Shown piece by piece: positions 12,196 through 20,417 of a DNA stretch of 22,045 bases. The position numbers were made by a program, and so were the translations under genes. Origin of the DNA: JAZNBI01 sp045586995 (GTDB lineage: Bacteria > Bacillota > Clostridia > Oscillospirales > CAG-272). Every line of letters begins with the position of its first letter. The stretch's first letter is position 1. Location of the stretch: assembly GCA_045586995.1 (NCBI GenBank), contig JAZNBI010000094.1:1-22045 (forward strand), given 5' to 3'. The notes under the pieces are model-generated. The model saw only the letters and a list, made by a program, of their open reading frames with translations, did no database searches and was not told where the DNA came from.

Positions 12196-14328
12196 ATGGC
12201 AGAGCTTATCAATTCTCCGATCACGACTTTGCGGGGCGTCGGACGCGCTCGCGCGGCATCTTATGCAAAAATAGGCATAAATACGGTATCCGACCTTCTT
12301 ATGCACTTCCCTCGCGCATACGAGAATCGCGGTGATATAAAGCTGCTCAGCCAATGTGACCCGAGCGTAAAAAACGCCGTTGTGCTTACCGTAGCAACCG
12401 AGCCAAGGCGCACAATGATCCGCCGTGGCATGACGCTTTTAAAGCTCCGCGCCTATGACGACAGCGGAAGCTGTGAAATTACCTTTTTTAATCAGGATTT
12501 TTTAAAGGATATCTTTAAGCTCGGCGAAAGCTTTCGATTTTGGGGCAAGGTAGAGAGGAAGGGGCGTCTTTATACGATGTCCTCCCCTGCATACGAGCCA
12601 TGCATCGAAGACAAGACGCTTCCTTCGCTTGTTCCCGTGTATCCGCTTACTCAGGGATTGACTCAAAAGCAGCTTTTTCAAAATATAGAGTCGGTTGTTC
12701 TTCCGCTGAGTGAGGCAATGCCTGATTTTCTTCCCGACAAGGTTCGTATCGAAAATTCTCTTTGCACGCTCGGATATGCAATTCGCAACATTCACCGTCC
12801 CGATGACTTTGCCTCGCTGGCAATAGCCAAGCGGCGCCTCGTTTTTGATGAGCTTTTCGTTTTTGCGACGGGGCTTTCGGTCTGCGGCAAGCAAATGAAG
12901 CAAAAGGGCGCGCCTACGTGCGCCGATAATGATATTTCCCCGCTGTTAAAATTACTTCCCTACCGTCTGACAGCGGCGCAGGAGCGCGCGATTGGGGATA
13001 TAAAACGGGATATGAAAAAAAACGAGCCGATGAGTCGAATTCTCGTTGGTGACGTTGGCTGCGGAAAGACGGTTTGCGCCGCGGCGGCAATGTATATTGC
13101 GGTTCGAAACGGCTATCAAGCCGCGCTTATGGTTCCAACCGAAATTTTGGCATATCAGCATTATGCCGACCTTATGCCCATCTTTTCATCGCTTGGAATA
13201 AGCTGTGAGCTGCTTGTCGGCGCAATGACCGATTCGCAAAAGAAGGCGGTCAAGGCAAAGCTTACCGCAACCGAAAAAAGCAGTCGGCTCGATATTGTCA
13301 TCGGCACCCAGGCGCTGCTTACCGACAACGTAAGCTTCGCCGCGCCCGGACTTGTGGTGACCGACGAGCAGCATCGCTTCGGAGTTACACAACGCGCCCT
13401 GCTTTCGCAAAAGACCAAGCTTTCGCACGTTTTGGTTATGAGCGCGACGCCGATCCCGCGCTCGTTGGCGCTCGTTATGTACGGCGACCTTGATATTTCG
13501 AAAATAGACACCCTCCCTCCCGGACGCCAAAGAGTATCTACCTTTGCCGTTGATGAAAGCTATCGCGAACGGCTGAACGGATTTATTCGCAAGCAAGCCG
13601 CAGAGGGCGGTCAGATATATATCGTTTGCCCCGCGGTCGAGGAAGCCGAGGACGCCGACGGCGATCTCGGCATTGAAAGCGTGGGAAATGATTTATTTAT
13701 AAAGGAAGAACACCCACCTTTAAAAGCGGCTGTACAGTATGCGCAAAAGCTTCAAAGCATTTTGCCCGACGTTTCTGTGGGCTTTGTTCACGGCAAAATG
13801 AAGAGCCGCGAAAAAGAAGACGTTATGAAGAATTTTGCCGACGGTAAAATTCAGGTGTTGGTGTCCACGACGGTAATCGAGGTGGGTGTTAACGTGCCAA
13901 ACGCCTCGCTTATGATAGTTGAAAACGCCGAGAGATTCGGGCTTTCTCAGCTTCATCAGCTGCGCGGACGCGTTGGGCGCGGGACGCGAAAATCCTATTG
14001 CATACTTATGTCGGACAGCCAAGGCGACTCCGCAAAAAAGCGCCTTGAGATAATGACGTCGACCTATGACGGATATGCGATTGCCGAAAAGGATCTGGCA
14101 ATGCGCGGCCCGGGTGACTTTTTCTCGGGCTCCTCCGAGGACAATATCCGCCAGAGCGGCGGAGTTCACTTCCGATTGGCAAATCTTTGCGAGGACACGG
14201 GGCTTCTTTCTTCCGCATTTGACGCGGCAAAGAAAATTTGCGGTATTTCGCCGAATTTAAACGAATTTCCTTTGCTTAAAAAGAAGGTCGGAGATATGTT
14301 TTCGCTCGACAGAAACGCGTTAAATTGA
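12196..14328 (+). CDS. recG: ATP-dependent DNA helicase RecG
   Basis: A 710-aa protein with all RecG features. The wedge/OB domain lies in the first 200 residues (TTLRGVGRARAASYAKIGI and FRFWGKVERKGRLYTM). Walker A GDVGCGKT is near residues 285-292, the RecG-type DEQHRFG box near 389, SATPIPRSL near 416, and HQLRGRVGRG near 586-594. The C-terminal end contains DLAMRGPGDFFSG, the TRG-type hinge region. RecG regresses stalled replication forks and processes recombination intermediates in the cytosol. ATG follows AAAGGAG. It ends 16 bp from the convergent ddl gene. Length is slightly above the family norm of about 680-700 because of a short insertion near 485-505. Confidence 0.97.
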   Translation: MAELINSPITTLRGVGRARAASYAKIGINTVSDLLMHFPRAYENRGDIKLLSQCDPSVKNAVVLTVATEPRRTMIRRGMTLLKLRAYDDSGSCEITFFNQDFLKDIFKLGESFRFWGKVERKGRLYTMSSPAYEPCIEDKTLPSLVPVYPLTQGLTQKQLFQNIESVVLPLSEAMPDFLPDKVRIENSLCTLGYAIRNIHRPDDFASLAIAKRRLVFDELFVFATGLSVCGKQMKQKGAPTCADNDISPLLKLLPYRLTAAQERAIGDIKRDMKKNEPMSRILVGDVGCGKTVCAAAAMYIAVRNGYQAALMVPTEILAYQHYADLMPIFSSLGISCELLVGAMTDSQKKAVKAKLTATEKSSRLDIVIGTQALLTDNVSFAAPGLVVTDEQHRFGVTQRALLSQKTKLSHVLVMSATPIPRSLALVMYGDLDISKIDTLPPGRQRVSTFAVDESYRERLNGFIRKQAAEGGQIYIVCPAVEEAEDADGDLGIESVGNDLFIKEEHPPLKAAVQYAQKLQSILPDVSVGFVHGKMKSREKEDVMKNFADGKIQVLVSTTVIEVGVNVPNASLMIVENAERFGLSQLHQLRGRVGRGTRKSYCILMSDSQGDSAKKRLEIMTSTYDGYAIAEKDLAMRGPGDFFSGSSEDNIRQSGGVHFRLANLCEDTGLLSSAFDAAKKICGISPNLNEFPLLKKKVGDMFSLDRNALN

Positions 14329-14344
14329 CACGTATGCGCCCATT

Positions 14345-15382
14345 TTATCGTTTTTTATATCTTGCCAGCGCAAGTTGAAGAATTTTTTCGCACAGCTCCT
14401 CGAAGTCAAAACCCATTGCCGCCGCCTCCTGCGGAAATAAGCTGGTGGGCGTCATACCCGGCAGGGAATTTGCTTCAAGGCAGTAAAATTCGTCTCCCTC
14501 GAGGATAAAATCTATGCGCGCGTAATCATTAAGCCCCAGCGCATAAAACACTCGAAGCGCGGCGGCACAAAGCCGCTCCGTATCCGATGCGCTTAAATCG
14601 GCAGGACATATCTCAAGCGTTTTTCCGTGATATTTATTCTTGTAATCATAAAATCCCTCGTCAATTACAATTTCAATGGGAGGAAGCGGTATGCCCCCGA
14701 GTATGCCTACCGAAAACTCCCTGCCGCAAAGCTTTTTTTCAGCGAGCAAGCCGCCGTCGCAGTCGGCTTGCTCGCTGATTGCAAAAATAAGCTCCTCGCG
14801 GCTTGAAGCCATGCATACGCCTATACTCGAACCGCCGCGGCAGGGCTTTATCACACACGGCAAGCCAAGCTTTTCGATAATTCGGTCTGCTTCCTTTTCG
14901 CTGAAATCGTCGGCGTCTACCTCAAGCCATTCGGCACTCGGGATTTTAGATGCCGCGAGTAATTTTTTTGTAAGGATCTTATCTGCCGCGGCAATCGCCC
15001 CGAAATATGTAGCTCCCGTATGCTTTATCGAATATGCCTCGAGCAACGCCTGAAGCCGCCCATCCTCGCCCATTCCGCCGTGTAAAGCGATGAAGGTCAT
15101 ATCCGCCAACGCGCAAATACTCAGCACGTGTCTGCCGATTTTACCGTTTTTTAATTCTTGCGGGGGGTTGTGCAGATTGCGCATAATGCTCGTTTTCGGA
15201 TATTCAAAAGAAGCGCGAAAAACCGCAAGCGGCTCGTTTTCACAAAAATAAGCATCCTCGCTCAAATCAAGAAGCGCCACCTTGTGCCCTTTTCTGACAA
15301 GCGCTGCCGCTATTTGCGCGCCCGAGGAAAGCGAAACCTCTCTTTCGGACGAAAAACCACCTGCGAGAACAACTATGTTCAA
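14345..15382 (-). CDS. ddl: D-alanine--D-alanine ligase
   Basis: A 345-aa ATP-grasp enzyme that joins two D-alanines for peptidoglycan synthesis in the cytosol. Visible motifs: N-terminal VVLAGGFSSEREVSLSSG, then ALHGGMGEDGRLQALLE, the glycine-rich loop VIKPCRGGSSIGV, and the metal/ATP site YARIDFILEGDEFYCLEANS followed by LPGMTPTSLFP. I place the start at TTG 15382, seven bases after GGGGGTGA; a GTG at 15397 would lie before that ribosome site. The gene runs toward recG. It lies 73 bp downstream of prmC and is probably cotranscribed with it. Confidence 0.96.
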   Translation of the reverse strand: MNIVVLAGGFSSEREVSLSSGAQIAAALVRKGHKVALLDLSEDAYFCENEPLAVFRASFEYPKTSIMRNLHNPPQELKNGKIGRHVLSICALADMTFIALHGGMGEDGRLQALLEAYSIKHTGATYFGAIAAADKILTKKLLAASKIPSAEWLEVDADDFSEKEADRIIEKLGLPCVIKPCRGGSSIGVCMASSREELIFAISEQADCDGGLLAEKKLCGREFSVGILGGIPLPPIEIVIDEGFYDYKNKYHGKTLEICPADLSASDTERLCAAALRVFYALGLNDYARIDFILEGDEFYCLEANSLPGMTPTSLFPQEAAAMGFDFEELCEKILQLALARYKKR

Positions 15383-15455
15383 AAAAATCACCCCCACAAC
15401 CTCAAAAGAATTCTCCTTTAATCAGGTTATGCGAGTGATTTATGATGTGTCATTT

Positions 15456-16289
15456 TTATTTTTGCTCGAAAGACAGCCCGAGCTTAACAACTCGGTCGTT
15501 TCCTCCAAGGTCCTTGATGACCTCGGTGCAGAAGCCGAAAATGCCGCCCATTCCGCTGACCGACGCCCCTTGGTCGAATCCGATCTCGAGGAGCATCACG
15601 CCGTTGCCGCGCAAATATTTTTTGTATTCGCGAATGATCACGCGGTAAAAATCAAGTCCGTCCTCTCCACCGTCAAGCGCGAGCCGCGGCTCAAACTGCA
15701 GCTCGGGAGAGAGCGAATTTATCTCCTTGCTTTTTATATACGGAGGATTTGACAAGATAGCGTCAAAGCTTCCGAGCTCCTCCATAAACTCGGGCGAAAG
15801 CACGTCGGCGCGCAAAAAGCCAATTCGCTCCCCTACACCGTTCTGTTCGGCGTTTCGTCCCGCAATTTCAAGTGCCTTTTCGGATATTTCAACCGCAACC
15901 GCCGTGCAATCCTTGCGTTGCGCCAAAACCGAAATCGCAACGCAACCGCTTCCGGTGCACAGGTCGATAAATCTTGCGTTTTCGGGCAAAAGCTGAACCG
16001 CCTTCTGCACGAGAAGCTCGGTATCGGCGCGAGGAATAAGGCAGTTTTCATCCACCTCAAAGGTTTGATCCCAAAAGCCCCAATGCCCCAATATATATTG
16101 TAAAGGATACCGTCTGCATCTTTTTTCAACCGCGCGTTCAAGCTCCTCCGAGGAAAAATCCTTGTCGCGATCGAGCATCAAAACACTCCTGTCAACTCGG
16201 CAAAAATGCTCGATAAGAAGCGAGGCGTCCACCTCGGCGCTTTCGATTTCGGACTCCTTTAATTTTTCGCAAATTTGATTATAAGTCAT
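15456..16289 (-). CDS. prmC: Peptide chain release factor N5-glutamine methyltransferase
   Basis: A 277-aa SAM-dependent methyltransferase that modifies the GGQ glutamine of release factors RF1/RF2. The N-terminal helical domain (residues 1-75) precedes the Rossmann fold: PRADTELLV, the SAM motif DLCTGSG at 109-115, acidic VAVEISEKAL, and catalytic NPPY at 181-184 followed by IKS. LEPRLALDGG-like text (FEPRLALDGGEDGLDFY) is typical of PrmC/HemK. Start ATG follows AGGAG. Length is normal. Confidence 0.95.
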   Translation of the reverse strand: MTYNQICEKLKESEIESAEVDASLLIEHFCRVDRSVLMLDRDKDFSSEELERAVEKRCRRYPLQYILGHWGFWDQTFEVDENCLIPRADTELLVQKAVQLLPENARFIDLCTGSGCVAISVLAQRKDCTAVAVEISEKALEIAGRNAEQNGVGERIGFLRADVLSPEFMEELGSFDAILSNPPYIKSKEINSLSPELQFEPRLALDGGEDGLDFYRVIIREYKKYLRGNGVMLLEIGFDQGASVSGMGGIFGFCTEVIKDLGGNDRVVKLGLSFEQK

Positions 16290-16410
16290 AAAAACACTCC
16301 TAAAAACACATTGACTTTATAATTATATCAAATTTTTCGGTCGGTGAAAAGAGCTTTTTGATTTTTTTCTATACTGTAAAAATTTTTTCTTAAAATTTTT
16401 TTCGAAATGG

Positions 16411-16438
16411 TTGATTTTTAATCAAAATGTGGTATACT
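16411..16438 (+). promoter_or_regulatory. Promoter of the small membrane protein
   Basis: TTGATT (16411-16416), a 16-bp spacer and TATACT (16433-16438), 36 bp before the ATG. Confidence 0.7.
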
Positions 16439-16473
16439 GAATACAGAAAACATATTTTAGGGAGGTATTTACT

Positions 16474-16728
16474 ATGTTCGTAAAGAAAGAAAAGACAAAT
16501 TACGGAAAGATTTTCGCCATTACAATTGCAGTAGTAGCAGGCGCTTGTGCAATTATATTCTTCGCAGCAAAGCTTCTCGGCAAATACTTCAGCTTCTGTG
16601 AATGTGACTCCGAGGATTTTCTTGATGATTTTGAAGATGAGTGCTGTGACGACGAAGCTTGCGAAATCTGCCATCCTCGTGAAAAAGACGATGAAATCGA
16701 GGCAGAGTCGGAAGACGAAAACATCTAA
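16474..16728 (+). CDS. Small single-pass membrane protein with an acidic, Cys-rich tail
   Basis: An 84-aa protein. Residues 1-12 are basic (MFVKKEKTNYGK), residues about 13-37 form one membrane helix (IFAITIAVVAGACAIIFFAAKLL), and the tail is very acidic with six cysteines in the patterns CEC, CCDD and CEIC. ATG is preceded by GGGAGG, and a promoter and terminator frame it as a single-gene unit, so it is very likely real. The basic N-terminus and acidic C-terminus suggest N-in topology with the tail outside if the positive-inside rule holds. Cys/Asp clusters could bind metal. I do not recognise a named family. Confidence 0.7.
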   Translation: MFVKKEKTNYGKIFAITIAVVAGACAIIFFAAKLLGKYFSFCECDSEDFLDDFEDECCDDEACEICHPREKDDEIEAESEDENI

Positions 16729-16760
16729 GCTTGTCAATTTAATTTTAATAATTTATTGTA

Positions 16761-16796
16761 AACATAAGGCATACGGAAAACCGTATGCCTTATGTT
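16761..16796. terminator. Perfect 16-bp terminator hairpin
   Basis: AACATAAGGCATACGG / CCGTATGCCTTATGTT around AAAA, followed by ATTTCTT on the plus strand. It lies between the convergent membrane-protein and kinase genes and can serve both. Confidence 0.85.
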
Positions 16797-16801
16797 ATTT
16801 C

Positions 16802-17680
16802 TTAAATCAGCCATTTGATGCACTTTTCGAGCGCGACACCCTCTCTTTGCGGAGTATCAAATTGCTGTGAATACTCTATAACTCTGTGAATATAATCGGA
16901 AGCGAATTTTACCGACTGCTCCAAGGTATCTTTTTGCAGAAGCTTGCCAAGCAGAACCGACGCAAATAAATCTCCGGTGCCGGGATATCCCTTTTCGAGC
17001 TTTTCGACGCTGTAAAAAAAGCTCTCGTTCGACCGCGAGTCAAAAGCGGCTGTCGCAACCGATTTTGATTTGCTATGAACGATTCCCGTAATTACGGTCT
17101 GCTTTGCGCCCAAAACGCTCAGCTTTTCATATAGCGAAAGCACAAAGCGGCGCGCTTCGCTTTCGCTCATATTCGCGGTTTCGGTATACGGAGTATCGGT
17201 CAAAAAGCACGCCTCGGTGATATTCGGCGTAATAACGTCTGCCCCCTCGCAAAGCTTTCGCATGCCGAGCATAAGCTGCTCTGTATAAGTAGAATACAGC
17301 TCTCCGTCGTCCCCCATAACGGGGTCAACCAAAACAATGGATTTTTTTCCGAATTTTTCTATAAAGCGCCCCACTGTTTCAATCTGCACCTCGCTGCCCA
17401 AAAAACCCGTGTAGATAGCGTCAAAATCCAATGAAAGCTTTGAAAAATGAGCGAAAATCTTCTCCATGTCGTCCGAAAGATCGCGAAAATGAAGCTCTGA
17501 AAAGCCGCCCGTATGCGTTGAAAGCAACGCCGTCGGTATCGGAATTACCTGATTTTCCATAGCAGAAAGCGCCGGAATAACTACCGTAAGAGCACATCTG
17601 CCAAAGCAGGACAGGTCATGAACGGCGGCAACCTTTTTGGGCAGTGCCGTCACGCGGCCTTCTTTTTTATTGTCCTTCAT
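16802..17680 (-). CDS. pdxY: Pyridoxal/pyridoxamine kinase (PdxY/PdxK family)
   Basis: A 292-aa ribokinase-fold enzyme that phosphorylates pyridoxal and relatives in the vitamin B6 salvage pathway. Evidence: VAAVHDLSCFGRCALTVVIP at the N-terminus (substrate pocket, SCFGRC signature of clostridial pyridoxamine kinases), LLSTHTGGF, LVDPVMGDDGELY, ADVITPNITEACFLTD, and the GYPGTGDLFASVLLG anion hole with catalytic Asp near residue 236. I use ATG 17680 because GGAGGAGGG lies just upstream; the frame is open further to 17743. Length matches the family. Confidence 0.92.
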   Translation of the reverse strand: MKDNKKEGRVTALPKKVAAVHDLSCFGRCALTVVIPALSAMENQVIPIPTALLSTHTGGFSELHFRDLSDDMEKIFAHFSKLSLDFDAIYTGFLGSEVQIETVGRFIEKFGKKSIVLVDPVMGDDGELYSTYTEQLMLGMRKLCEGADVITPNITEACFLTDTPYTETANMSESEARRFVLSLYEKLSVLGAKQTVITGIVHSKSKSVATAAFDSRSNESFFYSVEKLEKGYPGTGDLFASVLLGKLLQKDTLEQSVKFASDYIHRVIEYSQQFDTPQREGVALEKCIKWLI

Positions 17681-17714
17681 AACCCTCCTCCTTTCTCCTC
17701 TGAAATGCATACTA

Positions 17715-17743
17715 ATTTTAGCACACTTTAAACTGCGTGTCAA
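17715..17743 (-). promoter_or_regulatory. Promoter of the pyridoxal kinase gene
   Basis: On the minus strand TTGACA (17743-17738), a 17-bp spacer and TAAAAT (17720-17715). Confidence 0.8.
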
Positions 17744-17777
17744 TATATTACGGCAATCCTCACCGTAAGCTTGTATT

Positions 17778-18059
17778 TTAACCTTTTAGAAAGGGGCTGC
17801 GCCATTGGCGCAGCCCCTGCGAAAAAAAGCCGACGGTCGGCTTTTTTGATGTGTAAAAGCAATCATATTGCCATTTTGCAAGGTTTTTTTCGATATTTTT
17901 TTGTAATCGTTTTTTCGCGTATAACGTGATCGTGAAATGATCTTTGCCAAATATCTGCTCCGATTTTTTGGATACGTAACGTTTCATCTGCCCCACCGCC
18001 GTTAAAATGCTCGTGGGGGAGGATATCAGCCGCCCGTTATCAACATCCATTTTCATCAC
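17778..18059 (-). pseudogene. RAYT (REP-associated tyrosine transposase) remnant
   Basis: The frame from 18059 begins MMKMD like the second RAYT at 21586, but the HUH-containing N-terminal half is missing. It continues with SSPTSILTAVGQMKRYVSKK, the middle of a RAYT. Then the reading shifts: the neighbouring frame reads KIGADIWQRSFHDHVIRE, the conserved RAYT C-terminal block, and the first frame resumes with NIEKNLAKWQYDCFY (compare typical NPxxWQYDxxY). So at least one internal deletion and two frameshifts have occurred. The 47 bp around its start are identical to those of the other RAYT, showing common origin. Confidence 0.75.
17793..17847. repeat. Two strong hairpins at the end of the RAYT remnant
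   Basis: GGGGCTGCGCC/GGCGCAGCCCC (17793-17817) is a perfect 11-bp palindrome. AAAAAAGCCGAC/GTCGGCTTTTTT (17823-17847) is a terminator-like stem with T-runs both ways. The first has the form of a REP element, as expected beside a RAYT gene. Confidence 0.65.
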
Positions 18060-18091
18060 CCATTACATTATAGCAAAAATCGGCAGAGAAA
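18045..18091 (-). repeat. RAYT 5' flank, copy 1
   Basis: A 47-bp segment (ATCCATTTTCATCACCCATT ... GCAGAGAAA on the plus strand) identical to 21575-21621. It covers the start codons and upstream region of both RAYT genes. Confidence 0.9.
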
Positions 18092-18188
18092 TATTCCGAC
18101 TTCCTTATGAAAAGTTGGGCAAATCAAGACTTTTGTGTTAGGGTGTAAAATTGTTACCCCAATATGGGCTCATCTTCAATCGTATAAA

Positions 18189-19103
18189 TCAGAAACTCTT
18201 TTTTCGCCTTGCTACGGCAACCGTTCTAAAAGTAGTTGGATTGCATCCGAGACGCTCTTCAAATTTTCTGCTGAAATGTTGCGTTGTTTTAAAGCCGCAT
18301 CTTGAAGCAATATCCTTGATCGGTAAATCTGTAAACTCGAGGAACTTCTTTGCTACGACAATTCTGTGATACCAAACGTACTCTATTGGCGTCATCTCTA
18401 ATTCATTTTTGAATAACTGTGTCAAATACGAATGACTTAATGAAACTGCTTTAACAACATCCTCAAGAGCAACAACATCACGGTAATTGTTTTCTATATA
18501 TATTACCGCTTTCTTCAGATGCGGATTCAGTATTTTATTCACATTTCCTGCAGGATCATTGTGTCCGATCAATCCATACGTTCTCTCCAAGAGCAACATC
18601 ATTTCTATGAAATAGGATCTGCTTCGGCAAGACCAATACCAATCCGCTTGCTCTTTCAATTCATTACAAAGCATAGAGAACGATCTCTTAAGATTCTCTG
18701 CACTTTCATCAAACAACGGGAATACATATCTAATCTTATCAGTGAAAGGTTTCAGTAAGAACATATCATGCACGAGAGCAATTTGTTCATAGTTGCCACT
18801 ATGTATTTGAGAAAATGTCATGTTGATATTCAAAAATGTTGGTTTAAAATATACCGAGTCACATTTCACTCCGCGTTTTCTAATTAATCTGGGAGAAGCT
18901 GATTCATCAAAACATACGAAGCAAGGCCCCATAGCTTCAAACGAAGAATTCCCTACTTGAAATTTGACAACACCTTCATAAATTATTGACAAAAGAAAGC
19001 ACGAATCTTTTATATCAATATCTTTTAAAGTATCATCCTTCACGCATTGAATCGGAACGATCTTACCTGCATCAAATCTGCGTCCAAAAGTTTGCGGATT
19101 CAT
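18189..19103 (-). CDS. AraC-family transcriptional regulator
   Basis: A 304-aa regulator. Residues about 30-90 form a cupin-like sensing domain (LLSIIYEGVVKFQVGNSSFE). Residues about 205-300 carry two helix-turn-helix motifs: LEDVVKAVSLSHSYLTQLFK and IKDIASRCGFKTTQHFSRKF, then CNPTTFR at the usual end. I use ATG 19103 because GGGAGGTGAT precedes it. The N-terminus MNPQTFGRRFDAGKIV and the whole promoter region are also present, slightly diverged, at the gene starting at 20103. AraC proteins usually regulate nearby carbohydrate or stress genes; no target is evident except that both duplicated promoters could respond to the same factor. Confidence 0.9.
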   Translation of the reverse strand: MNPQTFGRRFDAGKIVPIQCVKDDTLKDIDIKDSCFLLSIIYEGVVKFQVGNSSFEAMGPCFVCFDESASPRLIRKRGVKCDSVYFKPTFLNINMTFSQIHSGNYEQIALVHDMFLLKPFTDKIRYVFPLFDESAENLKRSFSMLCNELKEQADWYWSCRSRSYFIEMMLLLERTYGLIGHNDPAGNVNKILNPHLKKAVIYIENNYRDVVALEDVVKAVSLSHSYLTQLFKNELEMTPIEYVWYHRIVVAKKFLEFTDLPIKDIASRCGFKTTQHFSRKFEERLGCNPTTFRTVAVARRKKSF

Positions 19104-19213
19104 CTTATCACCTCCCAATTATTGCAAAACTTTATACGTAAATATTATAATATACTTTCTACATTTGATCAATGCAGATAATATAAAAAACAATTATAGA
19201 TAACAATATTTTA
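19059..19213 (-). repeat. Duplicated promoter and N-terminal coding segment, copy A
   Basis: About 155 bp that aligns with 20060-20216 at roughly 80% identity by eye. It covers the first 15 or so codons of the AraC gene, its ribosome site and promoter. The 27 bp from AAATATTATAATATACTTTC onward are identical. Confidence 0.85.
19144..19172 (-). promoter_or_regulatory. Promoter of the AraC gene
   Basis: On the minus strand TTGATC (19172-19167), a 17-bp spacer and TATAAT (19149-19144). The -10 region is within the palindrome ATATTATAATAT. Confidence 0.75.
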
Positions 19214-19834
19214 TTCAACCGCACTCTGAATTGCATTCACAAAATCACGGCAGTGATAGTCGTTTTTAGCAAAGACAGTGATTCCATAAGGAGCGTGCTT
19301 GGTATAAAGTGTCAGCTCCACCACCTCCTCGACCTGAGGATCTATCTGCACGGTCACGCGAAATGCCCCCGCCTCCCCCGGCTCATGCAAACGAATCACC
19401 TCGTAGTCAATGGGCGCGGACTTCAAAAGTGACTTTTTCGCAATCATCAAAAATTTTTTATTTCCACGCTCGGCAAACAGAAAGCTGGTGGGAAATGGAT
19501 AAACCACATCACGCCCCACATGGCGGCGCAACTTCATACCCCCCGCCTTGCGATACCCGTGTAGGATTATAAACTTTTCCGGGTTCCGAATCTCACTTTC
19601 ATAGCTCATTTGCCGTTTGACTTCTTCTCGGAATTTCGCAATCACACGCATCATCGATTTATCGGAGGGGGCGGGAATCATTGCCGTAATCAAAGAAATT
19701 ATCAAAAGCGCCAAGCTCACCCAAAAGGCAGGGGGGACGAATCGGGTAAGTGTCCAAGCCAAAGGGATAATTGCAATACGTGCAGCTATGGTGATATTTC
19801 CCATGTTGTAAAAGAATAAGATTCCTCGTTTCAT
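19211..19834 (-). CDS. Membrane protein with a C-terminal soluble domain, unknown
   Basis: A 207-aa protein. Residues about 10-55 contain two adjacent hydrophobic helices (ITIAARIAIIPLAWTLTRFV and AFWVSLALLIISLITAMI). The remaining 150 residues are soluble and beta-rich (KFIILHGYRKAGGMKLRRHV, VVELTLYTKHAPYGITVF). I chose ATG 19834 because GAGGAG lies eight bases upstream, within the end of the upstream zinc-ribbon gene. The two genes overlap or abut and form an operon from the promoter at 20144. I do not recognise the family; the hairpin of two membrane helices suggests a membrane-anchored sensor or effector. Confidence 0.6.
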   Translation of the reverse strand: MKRGILFFYNMGNITIAARIAIIPLAWTLTRFVPPAFWVSLALLIISLITAMIPAPSDKSMMRVIAKFREEVKRQMSYESEIRNPEKFIILHGYRKAGGMKLRRHVGRDVVYPFPTSFLFAERGNKKFLMIAKKSLLKSAPIDYEVIRLHEPGEAGAFRVTVQIDPQVEEVVELTLYTKHAPYGITVFAKNDYHCRDFVNAIQSAVE

Positions 19835-19836
19835 AA

Positions 19837-20103
19837 TCAAATCTCCTCGTTTTTTTCAAAAGTAGGTACCGCCGCCACGCATCCGACGCAACACTCGCTC
19901 TCACCGGGAATGATTTTTGTGCAAATAGCACAAAGTGCTTTGGTGCGACGCTTGCGGTTGATGGAATAAGGCACTCCTGCGAGCCGCAACAGGGTATATC
20001 CCTCGTGGAGATACTCATGTTGCGATTCTATGATCCTTTGAAAGATCTTAACGTCAACAATCTTCCCGGTGTCAAAGTTGCGTACGGAAGTTTGCGGCTT
20101 CAT
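19837..20103 (-). CDS. Small zinc-ribbon protein sharing its N-terminus with the AraC regulator
   Basis: An 88-aa protein. It starts MKPQTSVRNFDTGKIV, nearly the same 16 residues as the AraC protein at 19103. Then come a helical segment (FQRIIESQHEYLHEGYTLLR) and a zinc-ribbon-like pattern C-x2-C ... C-C-x2-C (CAICTKIIPGESECCVGC). ATG is preceded by GAGGTC. It is followed directly by the membrane-protein gene. The shared N-terminus comes from a duplication that includes the promoter. Function unknown. Confidence 0.6.
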   Translation of the reverse strand: MKPQTSVRNFDTGKIVDVKIFQRIIESQHEYLHEGYTLLRLAGVPYSINRKRRTKALCAICTKIIPGESECCVGCVAAVPTFEKNEEI

Positions 20104-20216
20104 TTTATGACCTCACAATTATCACAAAATTTTATACGCAAATATTATAATATACTTTCTACATTTAATCAATGCGGATTATGCAAAAAAGCAATTACAG
20201 ATAACAACACTTTATT
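20060..20216 (-). repeat. Duplicated promoter and N-terminal coding segment, copy B
   Basis: Counterpart of 19059-19213. The identical core boxes are exactly 1000 bp apart (20144 versus 19144). Confidence 0.85.
20144..20172 (-). promoter_or_regulatory. Promoter of the zinc-ribbon/membrane-protein operon
   Basis: On the minus strand TTGATT (20172-20167), a 17-bp spacer and TATAAT (20149-20144); spacer identical to that of the AraC promoter. Confidence 0.75.
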
Positions 20217-20331
20217 TTCAGACAACTATTTAATCGAATGTAACATCACTATTCTGTGATTACTCTACTGTCCCCATCATAGCCAAAAAGTAAAAAGGGC
20301 GGTTCTCATAAGGAAGTTTGCCTAACTCACG

Positions 20332-20379
20332 GTAGGGGCGAACTGCGTTCGCCCGCGGGAGACCGCAGGTCTCCCCTAC
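20332..20379. repeat. REP/BIME-like double hairpin
   Basis: An outer stem GTAGGGG/CCCCTAC encloses two perfect 8-bp hairpins, GGGCGAAC/GTTCGCCC and GGGAGACC/GGTCTCCC. The GTAGGGG + palindrome form is shared with two sites inside the RAYT gene at 21300 and 21432. The 258-bp region 20217-20474 holds this, a terminator and nothing else I can identify. Confidence 0.75.
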
Positions 20380-20417
20380 GTATAAGCAAGAATTGCTTCG
20401 CAAAAGACAAAGATTAA

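Noticed and set aside
12502..14260. Long frames antisense to and within recG
   Set aside because: They lack ribosome sites and family signatures and are explained by the codon bias of recG.
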